A DNA stretch of 64,000 nt, taken from NCBI GenBank assembly GCA_052246725.1, contig JBQQCL010000004.1; one strand, written 5' to 3'. Below, one piece after another: positions 1 through 7,729 of the stretch. The notes under the pieces are model-generated. The model was not told where the DNA came from. It saw only the letters and a program-made list of their open reading frames with translations, and made no database searches. Position 1 is the stretch's first letter. Each line of letters begins with the position of its first letter. Source of the stretch: Pseudalkalibacillus sp052246725 (GTDB lineage: Bacteria; Bacillota; Bacilli; Bacillales; Fictibacillaceae). The translations under genes and the position numbers were made by a program.

Positions 1-483
1 ATCAAGGAGAGAAACAGCTTTTTTCCCCAGGTTTGACAGACCCGATTGCCTTATTTCACGAACGCCATCTGCAAGATCATTGGCGAAGTTCCACGTAAGT
101 CCTACTGAACGAACACCAAGATGAAGCAACGTCCGTAACCTCGAGAGATCATTCGCAATCGGTCCACAGCCCTCCAGTGTGAGCATCACCCCGATATCAC
201 CTTCACCAAGTAAAGATATGTCTTCTTTCGTTTGGATAAGCTTCAAATCCGGATATGGCTTTACGATCTTTTCGTAAAAGATGTCAATCATTTCAATAGC
301 AGCCTGAAATCTCGCATCCCCGACAACGTCCTCTGGGACGAAAACGGCGAAACATTGTACCTTCGCTCCCGCTTCTTTTAAACCAGGATAAGAGACTTGG
401 AGATGGTCAGAATCAGAAAATGTCAACTGAGGATCTCGCCATAGCTTCAATAACGCATCACAATGGGCGTCGAATATTTTCAT
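1..483 (-). CDS. Membrane dipeptidase, peptidase M19 family (partial, C-terminus beyond window)
   Basis: Zinc-dependent renal-dipeptidase-like enzyme that hydrolyses dipeptides. The first 161 residues are visible; the frame is still open at base 1. The N-terminus reads MKIFDAHCD, giving the family's HxD zinc-binding pair at His7 and Asp9, and the bridging glutamate lies in TLEGCGP at about residue 104. RSVGLTWN at about 124-131 is another typical M19 block. The start is an ATG at 483 preceded by AAGGAGG seven bases upstream. It follows spoVS after a strong terminator, so it probably has its own promoter. Family assignment is firm; the physiological substrate is unknown. Confidence 0.9.
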   Translation of the reverse strand, partial: MKIFDAHCDALLKLWRDPQLTFSDSDHLQVSYPGLKEAGAKVQCFAVFVPEDVVGDARFQAAIEMIDIFYEKIVKPYPDLKLIQTKEDISLLGEGDIGVMLTLEGCGPIANDLSRLRTLLHLGVRSVGLTWNFANDLADGVREIRQSGLSNLGKKAVSLLD

Positions 484-807
484 TATGTACCTCCTTAGTA
501 AATGATGAACTTATCCATTGAAACTAGAAAAAACTTGGTCCCATCTGACGAGCAGGTGCCAAGCGAGTTCCATTATTCCATTTTGGACAAGAATCGTACT
601 ATACATACAATGATATATGCAATCCTGCTAGATTGAAAACCTTTCTTTCCGCTAACATCATGTTTCTCTAATATTCACTCCCCATCCGCTCCCCACTCAT
701 ACTAGAAAATGTATTTATCATTAAGGATTCCCGCAGGAGTGTCTCAAGTTCCGCCCAATCAAATACTCTAAAAGAATCAACAATACGCATTGCAAAGCAA
801 CATATGC
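484..807. other. Intergenic region between spoVS terminator and dipeptidase gene
   Basis: No gene is supported here. The segment 725-785 (CCCGCAGGAGTGTC, then CCAATCAA and AATCAAC) resembles the right half of the short dispersed repeat seen intact at 7490-7668, so it is probably a decayed copy. A dipeptidase promoter must lie here, but I could not pick one with confidence. Confidence 0.4.
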
Positions 808-841
808 AAAAAGCCTGTTTGTCCATTAGAACAAACAGGCC
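808..841 (-). terminator. Rho-independent terminator after spoVS
   Basis: On the minus strand GCCTGTTTGT, a short loop, then ACAAACAGGC followed by a run of five T. It starts 9 bases beyond the spoVS stop. The stem is perfect. Confidence 0.9.
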
Positions 842-849
842 ACACATCA

Positions 850-1110
850 TCATCTTGGTTCAACGATCAACTTGATTGCGGTTCTTTCTTCCCCTTCAAT
901 CAAGATATCTGTAAATGCAGGGATACAAATGAGGTCAACTCCACTGGGTGCTACAAATCCTCGAGCGATAGCTACTGCTTTCACAGCTTGATTCAAGGCG
1001 CCAGCACCGATTGCCTGTATTTCGGCTGCCCCTCTTTCACGGAGGACTCCGGCTAATGCGCCAGCTACAGAATTTGGATTGGACTTTGCTGAAACTTTTA
1101 ATATTTCCAT
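850..1110 (-). CDS. spoVS: Stage V sporulation protein S
   Basis: Small Alba-like protein needed for normal spore coat assembly and stage V progression in Bacillus; it also affects septum formation. The 86-residue sequence (MEILKVSAKSNPNSVAGALA at the start, glycine/alanine-rich centre) matches the usual SpoVS length and is very highly conserved in the family. AAGGAGG lies seven bases upstream of the ATG. It follows ymdB, as in B. subtilis, but has its own sigma-H-like promoter at 1149-1177 and its own terminator at 808-841, so it is a monocistronic sporulation gene. Confidence 0.97.
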   Translation of the reverse strand: MEILKVSAKSNPNSVAGALAGVLRERGAAEIQAIGAGALNQAVKAVAIARGFVAPSGVDLICIPAFTDILIEGEERTAIKLIVEPR

Positions 1111-1148
1111 GATTTGTACCTCCTTATTGATATCCTACCACTTCTACT

Positions 1149-1177
1149 ATATTCACGATGTGAGCTTGTATTCCTTT
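1149..1177 (-). promoter_or_regulatory. Sigma-H-type promoter for spoVS
   Basis: Reading the minus strand, AAAGGAATA (1169-1177) fits the sigma-H -35 consensus RnAGGAwWW completely. After exactly 11 bases CGTGAATAT (1149-1157) fits the -10 RnnGAATww except for the first base. The ATG follows 39 bases downstream. spoVS is known to be a sigma-H gene in B. subtilis. The match is seen; use by sigma-H is inferred. Confidence 0.75.
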
Positions 1178-1201
1178 AAAAGTTCAAAAGCTCTTCCAAG
1201 A

Positions 1202-1996
1202 CTATTCTGTGAAAGGATGATCATCGTTGATTTGGATCCTTTTAATCGATTTGGCTCTCCCAGTGTCCCGTTCAAGATCGATTAAGACTCCACTTAACTG
1301 TTCCCGCCCGTTTTCGACTTCAAACCTAACTGGTAAATTTGTTAAGAATTTTTTAAGAACAGCTTCTTTACTCATTCCGAGGATTCCATCATAAGGTCCA
1401 GTCATTCCGACATCTGAAATGTAAGCTGTACCTCCTGGCAGGACACGGTTATCGGAGGTCTGCACGTGTGTATGTGTCCCTACAACTGCCGATACTTGAC
1501 CGTCCAAGTACCAGGCAAGTGCTTGTTTTTCACTTGTGGCTTCAGCATGGAAGTCGACAAATATGAAAGGAGTACGTGTTTTGACCTCATTGATTATTTC
1601 ATCTGCTTTACGGAAGGGACAATCAAGGGGAGGCATGAACGTACGACCTTGAAGATTGACGACAGCTACTTCGATGTCGTTGATTTTCACGAAGGTATAT
1701 CCTTGTCCAGGTGTCCCTTCTGGAAAGTTAGCTGGACGAACCATTTGCGGAACATCATCAATAAAGTTGAAGATCTCTTTATTGTCCCAGGTGTGGTTCC
1801 CCATTGTGATTGCTTGAGCACCCCATTGCTTCAAGTTTTTTGTGATCTTTTCTGTTATTCCACGACCATGAGCGGCGTTTTCTCCGTTAATGATGGTTAA
1901 TGTAGGTTGATACTTGGTTTTCAATTTTGGAAGGTATGTTTCAACCATTGTTCGGCCAGGTGAACCGACAATGTCACCAATAAATAATATTCTCAT
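1202..1996 (-). CDS. ymdB: Cyclic-nucleotide phosphodiesterase / metallophosphoesterase YmdB
   Basis: Calcineurin-like metallophosphoesterase that hydrolyses cyclic nucleotides and, in B. subtilis, influences the choice between motility and biofilm and late adaptive responses. The 264 residues equal the usual length. Metal-site motifs run in order: GDIVG (Asp8), NGEN (38-40), GNHTWDN (His68), DFHAEAT (about 148) and GTHTHVQT (about 175). It lies downstream of rny and upstream of spoVS, as in B. subtilis, separated from rny by a repeat-filled gap. Identification is secure. Confidence 0.96.
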   Translation of the reverse strand: MRILFIGDIVGSPGRTMVETYLPKLKTKYQPTLTIINGENAAHGRGITEKITKNLKQWGAQAITMGNHTWDNKEIFNFIDDVPQMVRPANFPEGTPGQGYTFVKINDIEVAVVNLQGRTFMPPLDCPFRKADEIINEVKTRTPFIFVDFHAEATSEKQALAWYLDGQVSAVVGTHTHVQTSDNRVLPGGTAYISDVGMTGPYDGILGMSKEAVLKKFLTNLPVRFEVENGREQLSGVLIDLERDTGRAKSIKRIQINDDHPFTE

Positions 1997-2103
1997 TGAT
2001 TATTACCCTTTCTATTGCAAGATTACTTATTCAGCATTATTTCTTCTAATATGCCACGTTGTGTGGCCAGTGTCCAATTGAAATGACATGCCATTTGATA
2101 CGG

Positions 2104-2272
2104 TTTTAGACTTAATTTTAGGATTTTAGACTTATTTCCAGATTTTTAGACTTATCATGGAATTTTTAGACTTGTTTTCAGATTTTTAGACTTATCATGG
2201 AATTTTTAGACTTGTTTTCAGATTTTTAGACTTGTTTCTAATTTTTTTAACTTACATTTGGATTTTAGACAT
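2104..2272. repeat. Nine-copy 20-bp tandem repeat array (TTTTTAGACTT core)
   Basis: A TTTTAGACTT core recurs at 2104, 2124, 2144, 2164, 2184, 2204 and 2224, exactly 20 bp apart, with two degenerate copies at about 2244 and 2263. Within it, 2141-2180 and 2181-2220 are the same 40-bp block, showing a two-unit higher-order duplication. It lies in the gap between rny and ymdB, which contains no gene. Confidence 0.9.
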
Positions 2273-2318
2273 AGGGGAGGGCTATGGGAATCAATAAGTG
2301 CGAAAAATTAGCCAGGAT

Positions 2319-2408
2319 AAAGAAAACTTGGCAAAGCCAAGCCTTTGGCGCAGGCTGAGCTTTAGCTGCGCTTATATTGAAGAAAGTATTTTATACTTTC
2401 TTTAAATG
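2319..2408 (-). repeat. Solo copy of a ~90-bp palindromic module (module A)
   Basis: It begins AAAGAAAACTTGGC and ends in GAAGAAAGTATTTTATACTTTCTTT, which contains a nearly perfect palindrome around AAGAAAGTAT...ATACTTTCTT. The same module, in either orientation, is embedded in the long repeats at 19948-20032, 24240-24325 and 33045-33130, and lies as a fragment at 10905-10960. Confidence 0.75.
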
Positions 2409-2447
2409 AAATAAATAAATAAATAAAGCGACGTTTCCGCCGCTTTA
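2409..2447 (-). terminator. Rho-independent terminator after rny
   Basis: Minus strand: AAAGCGGC, loop GGAAAC, GTCGCTTT, then ATTTATTTATTTATTT. The upstream arm touches the rny stop codon. Confidence 0.75.
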
Positions 2448-4013
2448 TTTCGCATATTCAACTGCTCTTGTTTCCCGAATGACTGTAACTTTGATATGTC
2501 CAGGATAATCGAGTTCATCTTCAATTTTCTTGGTGATGTCCCGAGCCAAACGGTGGGATGCAATATCATCCACCATGTCTGGGCGTACCATGATCCGGAT
2601 TTCACGTCCAGCTTGGATTGCAAATGATTTCTCGACACCATCGAAGGATTCAGAAATCTCTTCAAGCTTTTCAAGTCGCTTGATGTATGTTTCAAGCGTC
2701 TCTCTGCGAGCTCCAGGTCTTGCGGCAGATAAGGCATCTGCAGCGGCGACCAGAACCGCGATGATTGACGTTGGTTCAGTATCTCCATGGTGGGATGCAA
2801 TACTGTTGATGACAATCGGGTGTTCCTTGTATTTCTGAGCAAGTTCTACACCGATTTCAACGTGACTTCCTTCCACCTCATGGTCGATTGCTTTTCCGAT
2901 ATCATGGAGCAATCCAGCCCGGCGAGCTACGTTTACATCTTCTCCAAGCTCTGCAGCCATCAATCCAGTCAAGTGAGCGACTTCCATTGAGTGCTTAAGG
3001 ACGTTTTGACCGTAACTTGTACGATACTTCAAGCGTCCCAGGACCTTGATCAGGTCAGGGTGCAAGCCATGTACACCAATCTCAAATGTAGTCTGTTCAC
3101 CGATTTCCCGGATATACTCGTCAACTTCTCTTCTGGACTTATCCACCATTTCTTCAATTCGTGCAGGATGGATCCGTCCATCGGAAACAAGTTTATCAAG
3201 TGCAATTCTTGCAATCTCTCTCCTGATTGGATCAAATCCGGAAAGAATGACCGCTTCAGGTGTATCATCGATTATCAGATCGATTCCCGTCAATGTTTCA
3301 AGAGTACGTATATTACGTCCTTCACGACCGATGATTCTACCTTTCATCTCATCGTTCGGCAGATTGACAACGGAAACAGTTGTTTCCGCTACGTGGTCGG
3401 CAGCACAACGCTGGATGGCAAGAGATAAAATCTCCTTCGCCTTCTTATCTGCTTCTTCTTTCGCGCGGATTTCACGTTCTTTAATCATAGCTGCAAGCTC
3501 ATGATCGATTTCCGACTGGGCTTGTTCCATGATCATCTGCTTCGCTTCATCGCGTGAAACTCCAGATAGTCGTTCGAGTTCCAGTTGCTTTTGCTGCAAC
3601 ACCTGCTCCACTTTGCTTTCCATCTCTTCAATTTGTTGTTGTTTTTTGGTGAGAGTATCCTCCCTTTTTTCTAATGATTCCTCTTTCTTATCTAAGGTTT
3701 CACTTTTGCGGTCAAGGACCTCTTCTTTTTGTACCAATCGATGTTCTTGTTTTTGAAGTTCTGATCTGCGTTCGCGAATTTCACTTTCAGCTTCTACCCG
3801 TTGCTTATGCATCTCATCTTTCGCTTCGAGCAAAGCTTCTTTTTTGCTAGCTTCAGCTTCTCGTTTTCCATCTTCGATAATCTGTTTCGCCGCATGCTCG
3901 GCACTAGAAATTTTCGCTTCAGCAATTGATTTACGAACAAGATATCCAACAACTGCAAACACGATTGCAGAGACAAGCAAAATGGAGATGAGGACGATTA
4001 TATCAATATACAT
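2445..4013 (-). CDS. rny: Ribonuclease Y
   Basis: Membrane-anchored endoribonuclease that starts bulk mRNA decay in Firmicutes and scaffolds the degradosome-like network. From an ATG at 4013 the protein is 522 residues. It has an N-terminal membrane helix (about 3-25), a long charged coiled coil (about 30-205), a KH domain with GRIIGREGRN at about 227-236, and an HD domain with LLHDIGKAIDHE at about 365. A GTG nine bases upstream overlaps the AGGAGGTG ribosome site, so the 4013 ATG, six bases after it, is chosen. A near-consensus promoter lies at 4141-4169. Confidence 0.97.
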   Translation of the reverse strand: MYIDIIVLISILLVSAIVFAVVGYLVRKSIAEAKISSAEHAAKQIIEDGKREAEASKKEALLEAKDEMHKQRVEAESEIRERRSELQKQEHRLVQKEEVLDRKSETLDKKEESLEKREDTLTKKQQQIEEMESKVEQVLQQKQLELERLSGVSRDEAKQMIMEQAQSEIDHELAAMIKEREIRAKEEADKKAKEILSLAIQRCAADHVAETTVSVVNLPNDEMKGRIIGREGRNIRTLETLTGIDLIIDDTPEAVILSGFDPIRREIARIALDKLVSDGRIHPARIEEMVDKSRREVDEYIREIGEQTTFEIGVHGLHPDLIKVLGRLKYRTSYGQNVLKHSMEVAHLTGLMAAELGEDVNVARRAGLLHDIGKAIDHEVEGSHVEIGVELAQKYKEHPIVINSIASHHGDTEPTSIIAVLVAAADALSAARPGARRETLETYIKRLEKLEEISESFDGVEKSFAIQAGREIRIMVRPDMVDDIASHRLARDITKKIEDELDYPGHIKVTVIRETRAVEYAK

Positions 4014-4140
4014 ACCAATCACCTCCTCTTGCTATCTAATTGTTGGGTGTAAATTTGAATAGTTTTCCATCAAGCTAGCTATTCACATACAGCGGTTTCA
4101 TTGTTTAACAATTGTAAAAGTAATCAAACAATATACACTA

Positions 4141-4169
4141 ATTGTATAGTTGTCTATTTTTAATGTCAA
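4141..4169 (-). promoter_or_regulatory. Sigma-A promoter for rny
   Basis: Minus strand: TTGACA (4164-4169), 17 bases, TACAAT (4141-4146). A second TTGACA lies ten bases further upstream (4174-4179). The leader to the rny ATG is roughly 120 bases and contains an ATTGTTT...AAACAAT inverted repeat. Confidence 0.8.
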
Positions 4170-4235
4170 GAGCTGTCAATACAGAGTTTAGTTGGCAATG
4201 AAAAGTGTTTGGAATGCTCTCTGATTTCTAATGAA

Positions 4236-4298
4236 AATAAAAGAAGACCCGAAGCGATTCTCCAATCAATCTACGATTAGGAGGATACCTACGGGTCA
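4236..4298 (-). terminator. Terminator after recA
   Basis: Minus strand GACCCG (4292-4297) pairs with CGGGTC (4246-4251), with a second internal pairing between CTCCTAATCG and the GGAGAATCG segment. It is followed by TTCTTTTATTTT. Confidence 0.65.
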
Positions 4299-4313
4299 AC
4301 TTCCGTCAAATTA

Positions 4314-5357
4314 TCATACTAATGAATCTTGTTCTTCTTTGTCTGAATCTTCTTTTGCAGCCGCTGTTTCCGTATTCAATTGGTAGTATGCGCGGACTTG
4401 CTGATAAATTTCGTTTTGGATCGCTTCGTTTTCCTTCAAGAACTGCTTTGCGTTCTCACGTCCTTGACCGAGACGATCACCATTGAATGAGTACCAGGCA
4501 CCGCTCTTTTGGACAACATCAATTTCAGATCCGATATCAAGGATTTCTCCTTGTCTTGAGATTCCTTCTCCATACATGATATCCACTTCCGCTGTTTTGA
4601 ACGGAGGTGCGACTTTGTTCTTGACGACCTTGATCCGTGTCTTGTTTCCGACCATGTCGTTACCTTGCTTCAACGTTTCTGCTCTTCGTACTTCCAGACG
4701 TACAGATGAGTAGAATTTGAGGGCGCGTCCACCAGGAGTTGTTTCTGGATTTCCGAACATGACGCCGACCTTCTCACGGATTTGGTTGATGAAGATCGCT
4801 GTTGTTTTTGATTTGCTGATCGCACCGGACAATTTACGAAGGGCTTGTGACATCAAACGAGCTTGAAGTCCTACGTGCGAGTCACCCATTTCTCCTTCGA
4901 TTTCTGCTTTCGGTACCAGTGCAGCAACAGAGTCGATGATCAGGATATCGACCGCTCCGCTTCGTACGAGTGCTTCTGCGATCTCTAACGCCTGCTCCCC
5001 AGTGTCTGGTTGTGAAAGTAACAATTCATTGATATCCACACCAAGCTTTTCAGCGTAAACCGGGTCAAGAGCATGCTCAGCATCGATGAACGCTGCCTGC
5101 CCTCCATTCCGTTGTGCTTCCGCAATCGCATGCAGTGCTACGGTTGTTTTACCGGAAGACTCAGGTCCATAAACTTCGATGATCCTGCCCCGTGGATAGC
5201 CACCCACGCCAAGTGCGATATCTACTGCGAGTGATCCGCTTGAAGTTGTAGAAACGCGACTTTCCGTTTGTTCTCCCAACTTCATGACAGATCCTTTACC
5301 GAATTGCTTCTCTATTTGTCTTAATGCCATATCTAATGCAGCTTTACGATCACTCAT
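4314..5357 (-). CDS. recA: RecA recombinase
   Basis: DNA strand-exchange ATPase and LexA co-protease. The 347 residues are close to the usual length. Walker A is GPESSGKTT at 64-72. The loop containing MFGNPETTPGGRALKF and the conserved NQIREKVG segment are present, and the tail is acidic, ending KEEQDSLV. AAGGAGTG lies just before the ATG. It has its own promoter (5387-5415) with a LexA box at 5425-5438 overlapping the end of cinA, so it can be induced apart from cinA during the SOS response. Confidence 0.99.
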   Translation of the reverse strand: MSDRKAALDMALRQIEKQFGKGSVMKLGEQTESRVSTTSSGSLAVDIALGVGGYPRGRIIEVYGPESSGKTTVALHAIAEAQRNGGQAAFIDAEHALDPVYAEKLGVDINELLLSQPDTGEQALEIAEALVRSGAVDILIIDSVAALVPKAEIEGEMGDSHVGLQARLMSQALRKLSGAISKSKTTAIFINQIREKVGVMFGNPETTPGGRALKFYSSVRLEVRRAETLKQGNDMVGNKTRIKVVKNKVAPPFKTAEVDIMYGEGISRQGEILDIGSEIDVVQKSGAWYSFNGDRLGQGRENAKQFLKENEAIQNEIYQQVRAYYQLNTETAAAKEDSDKEEQDSLV

Positions 5358-5386
5358 GCAATCACTCCTTAAAATTAACTAACTTC

Positions 5387-5415
5387 ATCATACCTTTTTT
5401 CATCTCGTTTGCCAA
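5387..5415 (-). promoter_or_regulatory. Sigma-A promoter for recA
   Basis: Minus strand: TTGGCA (5410-5415), 17 bases, TATGAT (5387-5392). Each hexamer is one base from consensus. The start codon is 30 bases downstream. Confidence 0.8.
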
Positions 5416-5424
5416 TACTTTTTA

Positions 5425-5438
5425 CGAACATTTATTCG
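5425..5438 (-). promoter_or_regulatory. LexA (SOS) operator of recA
   Basis: CGAATAAATGTTCG on the minus strand matches the Gram-positive LexA consensus CGAACNNNNGTTCG except for one base. It sits just upstream of the recA -35 and overlaps the cinA stop codon. Its function is inferred from position and similarity. Confidence 0.8.
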
Positions 5439-6694
5439 CCTTTTTGCGAAATAGACTGTCCAACAAGTTCCTTTAATAAATAAAACAATCCATAATTGAC
5501 TGTCCGGGTCCTGACTGCATTCCGATCACCAGCTAAACGAAGGGGATATACATCGGTCCCTTGGGAAGATGCTATTCCGATATAAACGGTTCCAGGAGGT
5601 TTGCCCTCCATTTCATTCGGTCCGGCTACTCCGGTAAAACTGATGCCATAATCACTGTTGAATAATTCACGGACATTTTCAGCCATCAATTTCGCACATG
5701 TTTCACTGACGGCACCATCGTTATCCAGGACTTCTTCGGGAATCTTCAGTTGATTCTTTTTGATCTCATTCTGATAGCAAATGATCCCGCCCTGCAAAAC
5801 TTGTCCCGCTCCAGGCTGTTTCGTTAATGCATGTCCGAATAATCCACCCGTTAGACTCTCTGCACATGAAACAGTAAGTTCTTTGTCTTGTAATGTATCG
5901 AAAGTTTCATAGGAAAGCGTGGTGTCATTATAACCATAAAAGAAACTGCCGACCCGACCTAAAATCTCCCTCTCGAGTTCATCGATCATCGTTTTACCCT
6001 GCTCTTCGGTCTCACATTTGGCAGTCAATCTCAAGGTAACCTCGAAATTACCAGCAAGGGGTGCGATTGTAGGATTCGTCTGGTTTTCAATAAGGTCCAT
6101 CAAATTCGTCTCGAGTGCCGATTCACCAATCCCATAGAATCGCAGGACGCGTGAAAGGATGCGTTCTACATCTTCACCTCTCACCTGTTGAATGTACGGA
6201 ATCGCAAAATCAGTAAACATCGGTTTCATTTCCTTTGGTGGGCCAGGTAGGAGTATGTAAGTCTTGTTTTCTTGTTGCAAGGCAATTCCGGGGGCCATCC
6301 CGTTATTATTCGGTAATACTGCAGCACCTTCGAACACGAGGGCTTGTCTTCGATTATTCTCAGACATCGGTTGTTGGATTTTCTCATAATAGCCTTCAAT
6401 GAAATCCATCGCTTCCTTATTTTCAATCAAAGGAAGTCCGAGATGTTCTGCAATCGTTTCTTTCGTGAGGTCATCCTTTGTGGGTCCTAAGCCACCGGTA
6501 AAAACCAACAAGTCAGAACGTTTTTCAGCGGTTTTAATCGTAGAAATCAACCGTTGTTTGTTATCCCCGACAACAGTATGGTGGAAAACATTGATGCCTA
6601 GATCAGCTAGCTGTTTAGAAATGAATTGGCCGTTCGTATTGGCGATTTGACCCAATAAAAGCTCGGAGCCAATTGCAATGATTTCTGCATTCAT
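5432..6694 (-). CDS. cinA: Competence/damage-inducible protein CinA (NMN deamidase domain)
   Basis: Two-domain protein. An N-terminal molybdopterin-binding-like fold (ADP-ribose pyrophosphatase in studied homologues) contains TGGLGPTKDD at about 71-80. The C-terminal PncC-type nicotinamide-nucleotide amidase domain contains SCAESLTGG at about 278. The 420 residues are typical. It lies directly upstream of recA, as in most Bacilli, where the pair is often co-transcribed in competence. The recA LexA box overlaps its stop codon. A TGATACAAT extended -10-like sequence lies about 30 bases before the start. Confidence 0.95.
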   Translation of the reverse strand: MNAEIIAIGSELLLGQIANTNGQFISKQLADLGINVFHHTVVGDNKQRLISTIKTAEKRSDLLVFTGGLGPTKDDLTKETIAEHLGLPLIENKEAMDFIEGYYEKIQQPMSENNRRQALVFEGAAVLPNNNGMAPGIALQQENKTYILLPGPPKEMKPMFTDFAIPYIQQVRGEDVERILSRVLRFYGIGESALETNLMDLIENQTNPTIAPLAGNFEVTLRLTAKCETEEQGKTMIDELEREILGRVGSFFYGYNDTTLSYETFDTLQDKELTVSCAESLTGGLFGHALTKQPGAGQVLQGGIICYQNEIKKNQLKIPEEVLDNDGAVSETCAKLMAENVRELFNSDYGISFTGVAGPNEMEGKPPGTVYIGIASSQGTDVYPLRLAGDRNAVRTRTVNYGLFYLLKELVGQSISQKGE

Positions 6695-6767
6695 AGATTC
6701 TGCACCTCTTTTTGAAATTGTATCAGTTACATAAAATACATCTCTGGTAGAACCATTGTTGAAATGA

Positions 6768-6810
6768 ATAAGGCTGACTTCACCTTATTTGTTGAGTCAG
6801 CCTTTTCTTT
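6768..6810. terminator. Hairpin between pgsA and cinA
   Basis: AAGGCTGACT and AGTCAGCCTT form a perfect 10-bp stem. The longer T run is on the plus strand, while the minus-strand side reads only TTATTCATTT, so it would be a weak or bidirectional terminator for pgsA. Confidence 0.55.
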
Positions 6811-6814
6811 GTCG

Positions 6815-7393
6815 TTATTTCGACTTTAGCATAATGTGCTTGTTTTTCATAAAATAATCCCATCCGGAGTAGACCGTAATGATTGTTGCTGCCCATAGTG
6901 CAATGTCAGCAAAAGGAAATCCAACGATCGTGAACGGAACATTATGAAGTAATAATGCTGCAATTGCAATGATTTGGATCCATGTCTTCAATTTACCCAT
7001 CTGACTTGCCGCAATGACATCCCCATCACCTGCTGCAATCAACCGTAGTCCTGTGACCGCAAATTCACGGCTAAGAATCAAAATGACCATCCAAGCTGGT
7101 GCAAGCTGCAGTTCAACAAGTCCGATCAATGCCGCTGTGATCAGTAACTTATCTGCCAGAGGGTCAAGAAATTTCCCTAGGTTCGTGACCAGGTTCAATT
7201 TCCTTGCATAATAACCGTCAATCCAATCTGTACATGATGCAATAATGAAGATAAGTGCAGCGATAAAATGATGTGTCGGTATCTCCCCGTTCATGACTTC
7301 AAATGTACCCCAGTCGAATGGAACGAGAAGGAAAACCATGAAAATAGGAATCAACACTACTCTTGATACTGTTATTTTATTTGGTAAGTTCAT
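6815..7393 (-). CDS. pgsA: CDP-diacylglycerol-glycerol-3-phosphate 3-phosphatidyltransferase
   Basis: Makes phosphatidylglycerophosphate, the committed step of phosphatidylglycerol synthesis, in the membrane. The family signature D-G-x2-A-R-x8-G-x3-D-x3-D is complete: DGYYARKLNLVTNLGKFLD, then PLAD. Several hydrophobic helices follow. The start is taken at the ATG at 7393 (MNLPNKITVSR), preceded by GGAGG; this gives 192 residues, the usual length. The frame stays open a further 22 codons upstream without a ribosome site. A short MITE lies about 100 bases upstream. Confidence 0.96.
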   Translation of the reverse strand: MNLPNKITVSRVVLIPIFMVFLLVPFDWGTFEVMNGEIPTHHFIAALIFIIASCTDWIDGYYARKLNLVTNLGKFLDPLADKLLITAALIGLVELQLAPAWMVILILSREFAVTGLRLIAAGDGDVIAASQMGKLKTWIQIIAIAALLLHNVPFTIVGFPFADIALWAATIITVYSGWDYFMKNKHIMLKSK

Positions 7394-7428
7394 AACTGCC
7401 TCCTGTCGGTTATCGCTCAAGCATGTAT

Positions 7429-7459
7429 ATTTTACCACAAACGAAAGAAAAGCAAACAA
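7429..7459 (-). promoter_or_regulatory. Candidate extended -10 promoter for pgsA
   Basis: TGGTAAAAT on the minus strand is a TGn-extended -10 (hexamer TAAAAT at 7429-7434). The -35 is poor: TTGTTT lies 19 bases upstream and TTGCTT 15. The pgsA start is 36 bases downstream of the -10. Confidence 0.45.
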
Positions 7460-7489
7460 TGAATCATCTTTATGCTTTCTTTAAGTAGA

Positions 7490-7668
7490 GGCTTGTAATC
7501 TACAGTGTTGATTTCTGCAAAAATTCACTCCCTTTCCGCGGGTGATCCGCAAGCCTCCTCGCGAGTTCCTCGCTGGGGGATCTTGCCAGGCTCGCTGTTC
7601 CCACAGGAGTGTCGCGAATTTCACTCAATTAAACTCTATACGAATCAACATTATGCTTTAACAGAGCC
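7490..7668. mobile_element. Short MITE-like element with 7/8 target duplication
   Basis: Bounded by GGCTTGTAATCTACAGTGTTGATT and, inverted, GGCTCTGTTAAAGCATAATGTTGATT, with a GC-rich CTTTCCGCGGG...CCACAGGAGTGTCGCG centre. Flanks are TAAGTAGA (7482-7489) and TAAGTATA (7669-7676), a near-perfect 8-bp direct repeat. No open frame is conserved. It lies between the rodZ-like gene and pgsA. Confidence 0.75.
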
Positions 7669-7675
7669 TAAGTAT

Positions 7676-7724
7676 AAAAAAGGACCGACTCAACATGTCA
7701 GTGTTTGCTGGTTGAGTCAATCCA
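7676..7724 (-). terminator. Terminator after the rodZ-like gene
   Basis: Minus strand GGATTGACTCAAC pairs with GTTGAGTCGGTCC (two G-U wobbles), followed by TTTTTTATAC. It begins just past the stop at 7730. Confidence 0.85.
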
Positions 7725-7729
7725 TTTGG

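Noticed and set aside
668..853. A 61-codon minus-strand frame after spoVS
   Set aside because: It overlaps the spoVS terminator and the end of spoVS, and has no ribosome site.
2104..2272. CRISPR or plasmid-type iterons for the 20-bp array
   Set aside because: Units are contiguous without unique spacers, which rules out CRISPR, and no replication initiator gene is near.
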